From assembly GCA_020796225.1 (NCBI GenBank), contig CM036775.1, positions 8,198,171-8,262,170 of the forward strand: 64,000 bases of DNA, read 5' to 3'. How positions within the stretch are numbered: the first letter of the stretch is position 1; every line of letters begins with the position of its first letter. Below are positions 1 through 11,100 of the stretch, one piece after another. The notes below the pieces were generated by a model that searched no databases, was not told where the DNA came from, and saw nothing but the letters and a program-made list of their open reading frames with translations. Both the position numbers and the translations under genes were made by a program. Origin of the DNA: Arion vulgaris. Lineage: Eukaryota > Mollusca > Gastropoda > Stylommatophora > Arionidae.

Positions 1-1
1 T

Positions 2-262
2 TGCCCACTCATTCATCCACTCCTCCTTTTTGTTACTTCTTATTATTTGTTTAGCAGTCTGCAGAGTTATTGGTCTGTCATGCTGTTGACTATTTGCTCC
101 TGACTTTGCAAGGATGTCTGCTCTTTCATTTCCTTGTATGTTGCTGTGTCCTGGTATCCACTGTAAGGTAAGCTTGACGGCAAATGTGTTGATGAATGAA
201 CTGATGGATAGAGCCAGGGACTGCACGCTGGGCTCTCAGGGTTTGCATTTTCTAGTGTCTGT
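2..262 (-). mobile_element. LINE-J: RNase H domain fragment
   Basis: Read on the minus strand, the sequence gives LQWIPGHSNIQGNERADILA, the RNase H signature of jockey-like non-LTR retrotransposons, followed by TAKQIIRSNKKEEWMNEWA. A frameshift separates it from the preceding part. It is cut by the window edge and is a relic. Confidence 0.72.
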
Positions 263-527
263 AGCACTGACTTACCATCAAGCAATATGGGGTAAAACCC
301 GGTGCACTGAAGTCAATTCTTCGTCCTTAGATCTTATTATACTTTTTGTGTTGGACGGAATATCGCAACAATAATAAAACGTTTGAGTTTAAAATCATAC
401 ACAATATGTGGAGAGTTAAATATACTCAATCAGCATTCCACAAATGAGGAAAGGAACAGGCTCGAACACCTCACCGATTCGTGGGCTCAAAGGTGAGAAA
501 TGAGAACAATTCATAATATATGGTATG

Positions 528-792
528 TCTTCTTCTTTCAACGCTCCATATCGACCACTTGTTAACCATTATGTGGGATTTGTATGTGATCTGAGCCTAA
601 GAGTAAGTGTACGTTGTACCAGTTATGCGCTTACAAGTAGGCCAGCACATCCGATTTCTGCGATGCTTTTTATTTATTAGGGTAGCTTCGCTAGGTCCTA
701 CATCAGTCGCTTCTTACGACATGTCTTGTAGATTGTAGTGGTACTAATCTCTGCTCCCCTTTCGAGTCTCGTCACTACACGAGCGGTTGAAT
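528..792 (-). mobile_element. SINE-4 copy
   Basis: A repeat starting (as read on +) with CTTCTTC and ACGCTCCATATCGACCACTT and ending near the GCAAAGAATAGTACCACTG complement. Other copies: 12715-12980, 16968-17215, 40085-40356, 51340-51720, and fragments at 41205-41640 and 63610-63680. It ends in a GAA repeat in its own sense. Confidence 0.7.
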
Positions 793-956
793 GTTCAATA
801 CAGTGAATTGACATTCCACCAATGAGGAAAGTAATAGGCTCGAATACCTCACGGATGCATGGGATAAAAATGAAAATTACTGCAATTCATAAAATACAGT
901 ATGTAAAGGTTGCGGTTTCCTCCTTTTACTTTCTGTCTTTGTTCTTATATATAACC

Positions 957-1121
957 AGGGGCGACTCGTCTATAAGGGCCAGTGGGGCCGGGCCCCATAA
1001 AAAATAATGAATATCATGTATTTATTATTTATTAAATTAAAATATAGCAATCTAAAACCATGATTTATCCGGAACAAAATGGCTGGACTCAACCAGCAAA
1101 ATTTATCACGAGCCGCCACTG
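957..1121. mobile_element. hAT-type MITE, copy 1
   Basis: A 165-bp element whose ends are inverted copies of CAGTGGCGGCTCGT (left end mutated to CAGGGGCGACTCGT). Flanked by perfect 8-bp duplications TATATAAC (949-956 and 1122-1129). The interior is AT-rich and non-coding. The 8-bp duplication and CAG...CTG ends are typical of hAT elements. Confidence 0.88.
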
Positions 1122-1129
1122 TATATAAC

Positions 1130-1980
1130 CGTTTTTGTATTTTCAGATGGTCAATTGGAAAGTGTTTGGAGGAGCGTCTGGTCGAATGGATTAGTACCCG
1201 GCTCCCATGCGAGATACCAGTGTTAAATTTACGGTAAGACCAAGGATTTGTTTTTATTGTGAGCACAAATGAAAAATTCTAACATGAACAGCTTCTTGGC
1301 GACACACTAACCATGTGTGAATGGCGGAATGTGGGAGGGCCATTCAGAGTCAGAACGGTTTGATTCTGCACGACTTTGCTAGCGCATTCCCGCCATGTAT
1401 GGTCGGGTATTTTCCGGTTTCGTTTGCCGAGCTACTGAGTTAGTGCTTGAGCAACGCTGTGAGCTGTGACTGTTACATGGAATGCTTTTGCTGTGACAAC
1501 CGTGTGTTTGTTGTGTGTATTCAGAAAATGGTGGACAGCGGTTATGACGAACAGCTCAATCTGCCGTATGCAGTTATATTGCGGTGCAGAAAGCTGGATT
1601 TTGTCGTGATTGATTTTCCCCTTGGACAAGAATTGCAATTCAAGTGATGAACAGTTTTGTGTTGCTACATTAGCGACGGCCATATGCATTTTATGCGGTG
1701 CAGGTTGCTTTTGTGGCGGTACACGGCTGTTTCATTCTGGAATTAGTTCACACAGGAAACATTTCACAGTTGTTAGCATTTTGTGCGATATTCATTGGCA
1801 CAGGAACGGAGCAATTATGGGGTGACCCGTTGCAGTGAAGTTGGAACTGTACTTATGAACTATGAACTATGAACACTATCCATGTGGTCATTACATTTAT
1901 CAGGCTTTCGTCCCACCTGTCCTACACTGCCCTAAAAGGAATTACTACAGGCAGTAACTACAGTTTCTTTTAATTGATAA
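1130..1980. other. Unassigned intergenic sequence
   Basis: No repeat family, gene or conserved motif recognised. The open frames here are short, overlap each other on both strands and show no domain. Confidence 0.5.
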
Positions 1981-2012
1981 GTGTTTTACTGTCACAATTT
2001 AAAGAAGTGCAA

Positions 2013-2200
2013 TGTTATATCTTGGACAGAGAAGAGAACAAATAGATATAACCAGAAAGAACTCAGAATCAAAGAAAACTGGCTGATGCTACAAAAAAGA
2101 AATAGAAAATTGAAGTATTTTGGAGATATAAAAAGAAACGAAGTGCTGGTGAAGACCATCTTGGAAGGAGGTATACCGATGAAGTGCAACAATTATTGTC
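2013..2200 (+). mobile_element. LINE-A 3' fragment
   Basis: Translates as ISWTEKRTNRYNQKELRIKE...LKYFGDIKRNE...LEGGIP, the same C-terminal reverse-transcriptase segment as in the fuller copy at 30226-31800. Short and broken. Confidence 0.75.
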
Positions 2201-2221
2201 CTATCAATCAATGAATGAATC

Positions 2222-2640
2222 ATTTCTAATTCTTCTTCTTCTTTTGTCGTCGTTACACTGCTACCGGGTTGTTGCCCAGTGTCGTGGTTTTCTGTTTTTG
2301 TCTTGCGCTGTTCTGGTGGCTTGTGTGATTGTTATTTTTGCTTTTTCACAGGATTCTGCTACTCCATCTAACCATCTTTTCCGTGGTCTTCTCTTGCCTT
2401 CTTTCCCGATGTTCTGTTGTAGAAGACTCTGTATACTGTGAGTTTGGATGCATTCTTATTAAGTGGCCAAACCACTTCATTCTTTGTTTATCTATGTAAT
2501 TCAATCACGGTTTTGTGCCAACTTTCTTTCTTATGCTGATGTTAGTGATTCTGTCTTTTCTTGTGTTGTTGGTAACTTTTCGCAGGCAACGCATTTCACA
2601 TGTAGTTATTTTTGTGACTGCGCTTTACTCAATGTCCTTG
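2222..2640 (-). mobile_element. LINE 3' fragment (LINE-K)
   Basis: On the minus strand it reads like the end of a reverse-transcriptase ORF (MKWFGHLIRMHPNSQYTE, then lysine/arginine-rich), and it contains the sequence that relates to 49790-49930 and 58495-58795. No intact frame. Confidence 0.5.
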
Positions 2641-2689
2641 TTTGGACTTCTAATTATTAGATACAAATAAGAAAGAGAAAATTTTGTAC

Positions 2690-2915
2690 ATATAAAAGGA
2701 GACTCGAAGGGTTGGAGAAGGCTGTTATGGAAGGAGGCATACCAGCAAAGAGGAGAAGATCAAGATAACGGAGAAGATGGATTTAAGATGTAACTGATGG
2801 CTTGAAAATGACGGCTGCCGAGGCGGGACATCTGGCCTACGAGAGAGAAATTCCGAAGGACTGTTGGGGTGGCAAAGTTCTGCTCACGACAAGCTATTTG
2901 ATGATGATTACTCAT
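2690..2915 (+). mobile_element. LINE-A 3' end fragment
   Basis: Carries MTAAEAGHLAYEREIPKDCW and the terminal GATGATGAT run seen at other LINE-A ends. Frameshifted. Confidence 0.72.
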
Positions 2916-3069
2916 GGAGTCACTGAGTATGAAAACACGAGATTAGTTATGATATGTCAACCACTTGACCGCCTCTGTAACCGTCCGCACCTTTATTGTA
3001 AAACTGCCAGCGGTTGTCGCGTATGCCCCACTGGCCTTTCTTACTATATTTTCTACTTAACGTGTTAAA

Positions 3070-3540
3070 AAAAAACCCACGCACAAATCGTTGTTGGCGA
3101 ATGACTGAACCACTAAAGGTTAAGAAATAGACTATCACTACTTTCTTTGTCACGAAATGCAAGCATTTGCCCAATTTTTGTATCTCTTCTAAATAAATAC
3201 AAGTCTAATTTTGGTCATCAACTGCTTATAAAAAAGCCAAACTCAAACATCCTGAAAAGTTATATTGCCTCATCTTCTAACTCGTACCTGGCCTAGATTT
3301 ATAGAATTAAAAAAAAACCGTTTGACAAAGTACAACAGCAGACACTAGCAACTTTCATGCCAGAGTCTCAACACCGACTCCCTGGAAACCAAATTTTGAT
3401 GTAAATTTCTCCAAGGTTTGTAGTCATAGAGAGTGTGATGGTTCTGGGTAGCGCGTTTGCATGAGAGTCGAACAGTAGTTGGTTTAGTGTCAAATTGTGT
3501 CAAAATTATTTATAGAGATAAATAATGTCTACATAATTTT
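3070..3540. other. Unassigned sequence
   Basis: AT-rich, with two short A-runs. No gene, repeat family or site recognised. Confidence 0.45.
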
Positions 3541-3639
3541 TGGTGACTCTATGGCGTAGAGGTTGGGCGCGCCTCTCGTTATAAAGGTACTCGGTTCGCT
3601 ACCTTGGGATATTTTTCCAGAGATCCTTGATCTTAGTTG

Positions 3640-4336
3640 ATTGATTCATTCATTGATAGTACCATCATCATTGCACTTCGGTGAGTAACCTAGTGAACTG
3701 CGATCTCTTTCTTATACAGGAAGATCTTGGCTGAGATGCACGAGCTCCGTAGCACCGGCGAGGGTTCATCGATGTAATTTTGAAGATGGTGAAAATATTT
3801 TTGTAGGAATTTTATTTTAAATCTTTTCTAATGAATTTTGCCTGGGCTGCAGCTTTCCAGCCTGCTCTTCGCAGTTTTGAACTGTCAAGGGTACCTTTGC
3901 GGACTAAATTTAATATAAGTTTTATCGTCCGTCTCCGATAGGACTAGGAACTCGATCTCACCTACCGTCCGAGCGGTTACCGGGGCCCAAATTTGGGGTG
4001 TAAAGAATAGAACCACTGTTACCTACCACGCATGTCGTAAGAGACGACTAAGGAGGTTTGGCTGAAATCGGATGCACATGTCCTAAACGTGTAGAAGTCT
4101 ATGCGTTTAGGGGCCTACAAACCAATGTGCAACGTATACACGTTCTTGGCAAAGATCAAACATCACAAAGAGTGATTAAAATTGGTCGTAAAGAACGAAC
4201 GCAAAGAAGAAGAAGATTTCACCTACACTGAGATCAGGGATCTCTGGAAAAATATGCAGATGACTCCATGAGGGAGCGAACCTGTTACCTTTAGCACGAG
4301 AGAAGAGCTCCTAACTTCTACGTCACAGAGACTCCT
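3640..4336 (-). mobile_element. SINE-1 copy split by a SINE-2 insertion
   Basis: In its own sense SINE-1 has a tRNA-like head (TCTGTGGCGTAGAGGTAAGG), a GGACGATAAAACGTAG body, CTACGGAGTTCGTGCA, and ends in a GATT/CAAT repeat. Here the two halves (3640-3965 and 4219-4336) are separated by the SINE-2 element. A short plus-sense head fragment lies at 3541-3622 and a plus-sense body at 4337-4660. Confidence 0.72.
3966..4218 (+). mobile_element. SINE-2 inserted in SINE-1
   Basis: A 253-bp copy, starting CGTCCGAGCGGTTACCGGGG and ending AACGCAAAGAAGAAGAAG. Flanked by the 8-bp duplication TCACCTAC (3958-3965 and 4219-4226). The start resembles the A-box of a Ser/Leu tRNA (CGAGTGGTTA in better copies), but I see no good B-box. 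Confidence 0.82.
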
Positions 4337-4660
4337 TAGTGTAGGTAAGATCAAGTTCCTAGTCATATCGGAGACGGACGATAATTTCTAGGTCATGTGT
4401 TAAATTTGAGCAAGTAAATCTTATCTGTTCAAAATCGAAAACACAGGCTGGAAAGCCACTGCCCATGCAAAATTCATTAGAAAGGTTAAAAATAAAATTC
4501 CTACAAAATATTTTCACTATCTTCTAATTTACATCGGGGAACCTTCGCCGATGCTACTGAGTTCGTGCACTGCAACTGAGATTTTCCTGTGTAAGAACGA
4601 TATCGGATCACTGAAGTGAAATGATGAGGGTCCGATCTATCAAACATCAACCAGGAAGCA
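4337..4660 (+). mobile_element. SINE-1 body copy
   Basis: Starts in the GTGTAGGTAAGATCAAG body region and runs through GCTACTGAGTTCGTGCACTG to the ATGATGAGGGTCCGATC end. It lacks the tRNA-like head. Confidence 0.68.
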
Positions 4661-4776
4661 ATGTTAACTCCATCACCGATCGTTGACCAATGGTCATCAC
4701 AAAATAAAGACCTAACATCGTTTTCCCAATAAACCTCATGGTATGGACAATGATTTTCTTTATTTTGTTCTAATAT

Positions 4777-5380
4777 TTGATTTGGTTATTGGTTACTAAA
4801 CTGATGTCACAGCACTCCGGGCAGACTTATAGGTGCGGAGTCACCCCAACAGATGTTGAAGATTATGCATTATTTTTTCCGATCCAGAAGCACTTGAGCT
4901 TTCAGCTCTTCGGCTCGGTGCCATGGACATCGTAACCCTTCGGCTCGGTGCCACGAACACCGTGAATCTGGGGAACCTGTGGCTTTTCTGCCAGCCCGCG
5001 GAATTGAACCCGCACTCACAGAGGGCTAGTCACCCCCAGTCCAACGCGCTACGAACACGCTGGGCAGGCGGGCGAAGATTATGAATAATGATGATTCATA
5101 TGACTCGCTGGTTGAACATACTCCTCTCTCTGTCCCTCAAGCAACCAGTTCTACTTGTACAACGTGTAATTCCATACTCCTTAAATACCTGGGTTTATTC
5201 AACGTCAATTTTACTGTCCTCATCCAACAGTAGGTCACCAAGAGACCGAGGAACATCCTCGTTATCCATTGTAAAACTCTCCAACAATAGTTGCTTTCAA
5301 TGCAAGTCTCGCCGCTCTCTAGTTGCCTTGAACACCCGCATGTCCACGACAGTAGATCTACATAAGCTTATATTTCTTCT
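4777..5380 (-). mobile_element. LINE RNase H-region fragment, split by SINE-3
   Basis: Parts at 4777-4867 and 5074-5380 match the minus-strand sequence at 20535-20720 (GTTACTAAACTGA, GCACTCCGGGCAGAC). The copy is interrupted by a SINE-3 element with its own target duplication. Confidence 0.55.
4868..5073 (-). mobile_element. SINE-3 copy (tRNA-headed)
   Basis: In sense orientation starts CGCCTGCCCAGCGTGTTCGT, has a B-box-like GGGTTCAATTCC, then repeats of CACCGAGCCGAAGGGTTACG, and ends GTGCTTCTGGATCGG. Duplication GAAGATTATG at 4858-4867 and 5074-5083. Other copies: 10708-10905, 45567-45770, 55975-56350. Confidence 0.8.
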
Positions 5381-5384
5381 TCTT

Positions 5385-5835
5385 TCGTTCATTCTTCACG
5401 GCCAATTTGATCATTCTTATTGTGATGTATAATTGGTCCACTGGCAAGAACGGAGTGATCTACGTCGGGACGATTGTGCCCCATGGTGACTAGGCCCGCC
5501 CGTCCGTTTTCAGCCAGCTTTTGATTTACTAGGGTGAGCTTTCCCTAAGGTACGATCCTTTCTGCCGACTATGTCGGCCCGGATCTACGCCAAGCTTATA
5601 TTTGATTTCTCTCTCCCTCTCTCGCGATCACCTCGATGTATAAGATCTCTCCATAAATTCATTCATGTGGAAGTCTAATTCATGCAGCCTTAGCATGGGT
5701 GGGTTTCGTCACATCTTCATCGCCATTTGGAGCTCTGGTGCTTAACCTTCGACGATGTATCCGGACTCAGCCAGCGCTTACTGGGTTCGCTCTCCGTTAG
5801 CCTTTGGCTGTACCCAGCCGTCCTGAAAGGCAGAA
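5385..5835 (-). mobile_element. SINE-like repeat (also at 43350-43560)
   Basis: Shares CATTTGGAGCTCTGGTGCTT, ACTGGGTTCGCTCTCCGT and TTTGGCTGT-CCCAGCCG with 43435-43560. It again begins next to a CTTCTTC run. Nature inferred from repetition only. Confidence 0.5.
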
Positions 5836-5839
5836 GGAG

Positions 5840-5968
5840 ACTTCTATACATTTAGGACACGTGCATCCGATTTCAGTCAAATCTCCTTAGTCGTCTCTTA
5901 CGACATGCGTGGCAGGTAACAGTGGTTCTATTCTTTACACACCAAATTTGGGCCCCGGTAACCACTCG
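5840..5968 (-). mobile_element. SINE-2 fragment upstream of exon 1
   Basis: Matches the TTAGGACACGTGCATCCGAT to GGGCCCCGGTAACCACTCGG half of SINE-2. It lies 70 bases before the exon 1 acceptor, so any promoter or 5' exon is further upstream. Confidence 0.72.
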
Positions 5969-6036
5969 GGGGAGTATTTTTGATTTGAAATTTGTTAAAG
6001 AAATTGTTAACTAGTTCCATGTTGATTTTCTTTCAG

Positions 6037-6230
6037 AACTGAAATGATGAAGATTTTGTCAACTATTTTCCTGGTGTGCTCAATGGGCTGGTCTGTTGCA
6101 GCCCATTCTCAAGACACACGAAATGCTTTGCAGGACTGCACTTTTTTGCAACTAATTAAAAATGAATGCGCTTTAGAGAATGATTCGGCTGGTGGCACCA
6201 AGAATAAGGGACTTTATGAAAATGATTTTG
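6037..6230 (+). CDS. Exon 1: 5'UTR end, start codon and signal peptide
   Basis: A pyrimidine-rich acceptor (TTTCTTTCAG) precedes 7 non-coding bases and then ATG ATG AAG. The product opens MMKILSTIFLVCSMGWSVAA, a hydrophobic signal peptide with a likely cut near AA/HS/QD. About 40 polar residues follow, with two cysteines. The donor GTAAGT at 6231 is strong and leaves phase 1, which matches exon 2. The acceptor implies an untranslated exon further upstream that I could not identify. Confidence 0.85.
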
Positions 6231-8084
6231 GTAAGTTAATAAGCTGGTTGAAGGTGATTTATGTAAGTTAATGAGCTGGTTGAAGGTGATTTATGTAAGT
6301 TAATGAGCTGGTTGAAGGTGATTTATGTAAGTTAATAAGCTGGTTGAAGGTGATTTATTTAAGTTAATGAGCTGGTTGAAGGTGATTTATGTAAGTTAAT
6401 GATCTGGTTGAAGGTGATTTATGTAAGTTAATGAGTTGGTTGAAGGTGATTTATGTAAGTTAATGAGCTGGTTGAATGTGATTTATGTAAGTTAATGAGC
6501 TGGTTGAAGGTGATTTATGTAAGTTAATGAGCTGGTTGAATGTGATTTATGTAAGTTAATGAGCTGGTTGAATGTGATTTATGTAAGTTAATGAGCTGGT
6601 TGAAGGTGATTTATGTAAGTTAATGAGCTGATTGAAGGTGATTTATGTAAGTTAATGAGCTGGTTGAAGGTGATTTATGTAAGTTAATGAGCTGGTTAAA
6701 GGTGATTTATGTAAGTTAATGAGCTGATTGAAGGTGATTTATGTAAGTTAATGAGCTGGTTGGAGATGATTTATGTAAGTTAATGAACTGGTTGAAGGTG
6801 ATTTATGTAAGTTAATGAGCTGGTTGAAGGTGATTTATGTAAGTTAATGAGCTGGTTGAAGGTGATTTATGTAAGTTAATGAGCTGGTTGGAGGTGATTT
6901 ATGTAAGTTAATGAGCTGGTTGAAGGTGATTTATGTAAGTTAATGAGCTGGTTGGAGATGATTTATGTAAGTTAATGAGCTGGTTGAAGCTGATTTATGT
7001 AAGTTAATGAGCTGGTTGAAGGTGATTTATGTAAGTTAATGAGCTGGTTGAGGTGATTTATGGTAAGTTAATGAGCTGGTTGGAGGTGATTTATGTAAGT
7101 TAATGAGCTGGTTGAAGGTGATTTATGTAAGTTAATGAGCTGGTTGAAGATTATTTATGTAAGTTAATGAGCTGGTTGAAGGTGATTTATGTAAGTTAAT
7201 GATCTGGTTGAAGGTGATTTATGTAAGTTAATGAGCTGGTTGAAGGTGATTTATGTAAGTTAATGAGCTGGTTGAATGTGATTTTGGGAAGGTGAGAGCT
7301 GGTTGCAGATGATTTTGGTAAGTTAATAAGCTGGTTGAAGATTTATGTAAGTTAATAAGCTGGTTGAAGGTGATTATGGTGCAGTAATTGATTGGTTAAA
7401 GGTGATTTTGGTAAGAGTTTAAAGGGTTTTAAAGCTGAAGGATTGACTTCATTGCACTGGGTTTTACTCCTTCTGGCTCGGTCCCTCTCCGCTGAAACGG
7501 CATGCCACCTGCCGAGAGTATTGCTGAAAGCACGAACTCCGTAGCTCCAGCAACAATCTTAGGGGTCTCTGGAAAAACTTCACTCGTGAACAGAACGGCG
7601 TGGTCGGATTCGAACCCACGATCTTCGACTCACAAGGCAAAGGGCTTAACCATTTAGCCACAGAGACAGATGATTTTGGCTGGTTTACACTTCATTTCTG
7701 TTGTGACTAGTTTTCTTCTATAGTTTGTTGTTATATCGTATTGCTGAAGCACGATCCTACTCAGCAACAATCTGGGTTCTGAAACTTACTCGTGAACAAA
7801 CGCTGGTGGATTCACCGATTTCGACATCAGCAAAGCCATTTAGCACAGAACAGATGATTTTGGCTGGTTACATTCATTTCTGTTGTGACTAGTTTTCTAT
7901 AGTTTGTTAGTATCCAGTTTTAACAGTGATAGCATAATATTGGATAAAGCTTGTGATGAACAATACTCATGTAGTCTTATTGTGACATGCTCACATTTCA
8001 AAATTGGCGCCATTTGTTGTACTATTTCATTTGCTTTGTTGTAAATTATTACGCTGTTGTGTTTGCAGAAGTATGTTATGTGGG

Positions 8085-8129
<45 letters not shown>

Positions 8130-11100
8130 CTATCATCATTGCACTTCGGTGAGTAACCATATGTGATTCGATCTTATATTTTATTTGAAACTTGTTAAAG
8201 AAATTGTTATCAAATTCCATTTTGTGTTTCTTTCCGAACTAAAATGATAATATTTTGAAAACTATAATCCTGGTGTGCTCAATGTGCTGGTCTATTGCAG
8301 CACATTCGTTGGGATGACTCCGCACCTATAAGTCCCCTCTTACACAGAATGATCCCAGCTGCAGTACACGAACAACGAGAGTCCCGTTGTAATTTTGAAG
8401 ATGGTGAAGATATTTTTGTAGAAATTTTATCGAATCATATTTGCCCAGGCAGCGGCTTTCCAGCCTGCTCTTCTTGATAATGGGGTTATGTCTTGGTTAC
8501 ATCTCGGTTATGTTAGTAATCCGATAGTATTGTAGTAAAGATAAGTTTAATTAAACTTTCTAAATCATATGTTTACAATCTCTAGTAACTGAGTGTCCAC
8601 CAAACATCGTATTTCTCCTTGACGGATCGGACAGTGTATCACCCACTGGCTTCCGACAAGCACAGGAGTCTTTAGTCAGAGAGATCAGAGCTGTCAATCA
8701 GGCATTCGCTAATAGCAATGTCGGTGTGGTTCTTTTCAGGTAAGAATATATTTGTAAAATCATATCAGATTCAGGTAGAATCTATTTGTAAGATTATATC
8801 AGATTTATGTAAGAATCTATTTGTAAAATTATATCAGATTTGGGTAAGAATCTATTTGCTAAATCTGTTTGTAAATTCACATCAGATTTAGGTACGGTGT
8901 ATATATATGTCTACGCAAATTAGATGGGCCTATATGGAGGTGATTTGGACATGTATGTCGTATGTCAGTGGGGGCAATGGTTAGGACAGCTCTCAAATGG
9001 TCAGCGGATGGGAAGAGAAGGTCTGGACGTTCAAATGAAACATGGAGAAGAACGGTGGAGAGAGAGTTGAAGGAGTGTGGACTGACGTGGGAGACGGTTG
9101 GTAGAAAGGCAGCAGAACGGCAACAGTGGAAGTCTCTTATTGAAGCCTTATGTGTTAATCGGGACACGAAGAGAATATAAATAGATAGACGGTATAATAT
9201 AGTCACAAATGAAACGCTTATGCAGAAAACGAGACAGATTAAGACACTACTCTGGCTGGAGTCACAAAACTACACTCATGCGGGCATTCTGAGTTATTCA
9301 TTGAGTATAATCCGCAAGGTAGAGGCTGGTTCGGTGCGCAGGCAATGGACTGAAACACCACAAGCGTCAACAATTTGCAGAATTACGCTTATCTTTGTTC
9401 CGGGGCACATGGGTGTCAATGAGAGAGCAGACATGCTGGCTGGCTCAGCCAATGGATAGACCTGACATTCTGAGTCTTCTCATAGAGTGTGACCGCAGAG
9501 ACGATTTTCATTTAAACCAATCCACGTCAACTACTAGATTGCAGGAGCTGGAATTGAAGATTGAATTAGCAAGAAAGGAACAGCATAACAGGTACGTGAG
9601 TAGGCTCATCAATCAAAATCGAACTGGTGCGGTCAGTCGCTGGACGCTGTTGGAGATATTACGAAGGAGATCGGGGCACATATGGACATGTCCGTAGTTC
9701 ATGAAGATATTCCAAACTGAAACTGAAATATGACAAATCTCAGGGAGCTAAGATGTTAAAAACAGGTAATGGCGCTATGTATAAGACACTTTGAGAAAAC
9801 TCTGATGTAATACAGCAATAAGGGTCATTCATTGGAACCCGCAGGACAAAAACAAAGAGAGTGGGGCAGAATAAAAACATACAAAGAAGAGATTTGTTGA
9901 TAAATATAACGTTACCCCAAAAAGCTGGAAGGAGGTAGCTAAAGATAGGAAGACTAGGCGTGAGTTGGTTGAGATCATATGGCCTAACCAGGATTAGTAG
10001 GAACAAGAGAGAGAGGGGGGGGAGAATGTGTGTGTGTGAGCAATGTAGGTAAAAGAACCAATGTTAATACCGTGTGGTCTATTGGATAGAAAGACATTAA
10101 GGGATGAAGAAGATAATTATGAAAAACTGGTGTTACTTACAAAACGCAAGAACAGGAAGACCACGTAGAAGATGGATTCAGAGTGCAGTAGATGATTTTG
10201 AGAATAACGGCAACAGATGTTAGACATCTGGCCTAGGAGAAAGACAAATTTCGAAGGACTCTTAGAGTGGCAAGGTTCTACTCAGGACATGCTATTTAAC
10301 TGTGATGATATTTTGAGAAATACTGTGGCGTAGTGAATGGTTTCTCAATCCACAAGGCATGAGTTTGAACCGATATATGATCAGTGAAATTTGTTGTTGT
10401 TGTAATTGTTGCATGTCTTGGCAATATTTGAAACAGAAAATGATTGATGACAGCATGGGCAAGCCACCCTATTGCGATCTCTAAGAACCCATAACGACCC
10501 TCTTGCAACCATTAACAAGCTCTACGACCCTTGTTGCCCTAATAACTTTTACACGGCTCTTGATGATACCATAGTGTCCTTCTAGTTACTTCGAAACTAA
10601 CAATCATGACTCCTTACTGATCTTCTGATCACCCTCTAGCAAATCCCAGATGACTCACTTCAAACTCCTTAAACCATCTGTGATTCACTTACGACCCTCT
10701 TTTTTCCTTGATCCAGAAGCACTTGAGATTTAAGCTCTTCGGCTCGGTGCCATGGACATCGTAACTTCGGTTCGGTGCCACGAACACCCTAAATCTGGAA
10801 AACTTGTGGCTTTTTCTGCCAGCACGTGGAATTGAACCCGCACTCACAGAGGGCTTGCCACAGTGTCGTCCAACGCGCTATGAACACGTTGGACAGGCGG
10901 GCATTTAAAAGTCAATAAACAGATATGCCATGAGAGACACGGAAAGGGAGGTTTATATACATATGGCCAGTCTTGCGACCATTTAAGCACCATCCCTCAA
11001 TGACTCCTGGTGACTTCTTTTCTTGTGACTCTCTAACCACCCTCTGACCACCCTTTAACCCTTTAACTGCTAAGGACGTATATATACGTTTTTTCCCATT

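Noticed and set aside
6231..7415. Regular repeats suggestive of a CRISPR array
   Set aside because: There are no unique spacers, the unit is directly tandem, the locus is a eukaryotic intron, and no cas genes are present.
7600..7672. tRNA gene on the minus strand
   Set aside because: The A- and B-boxes are present, but the acceptor-stem ends do not pair and a SINE body follows.
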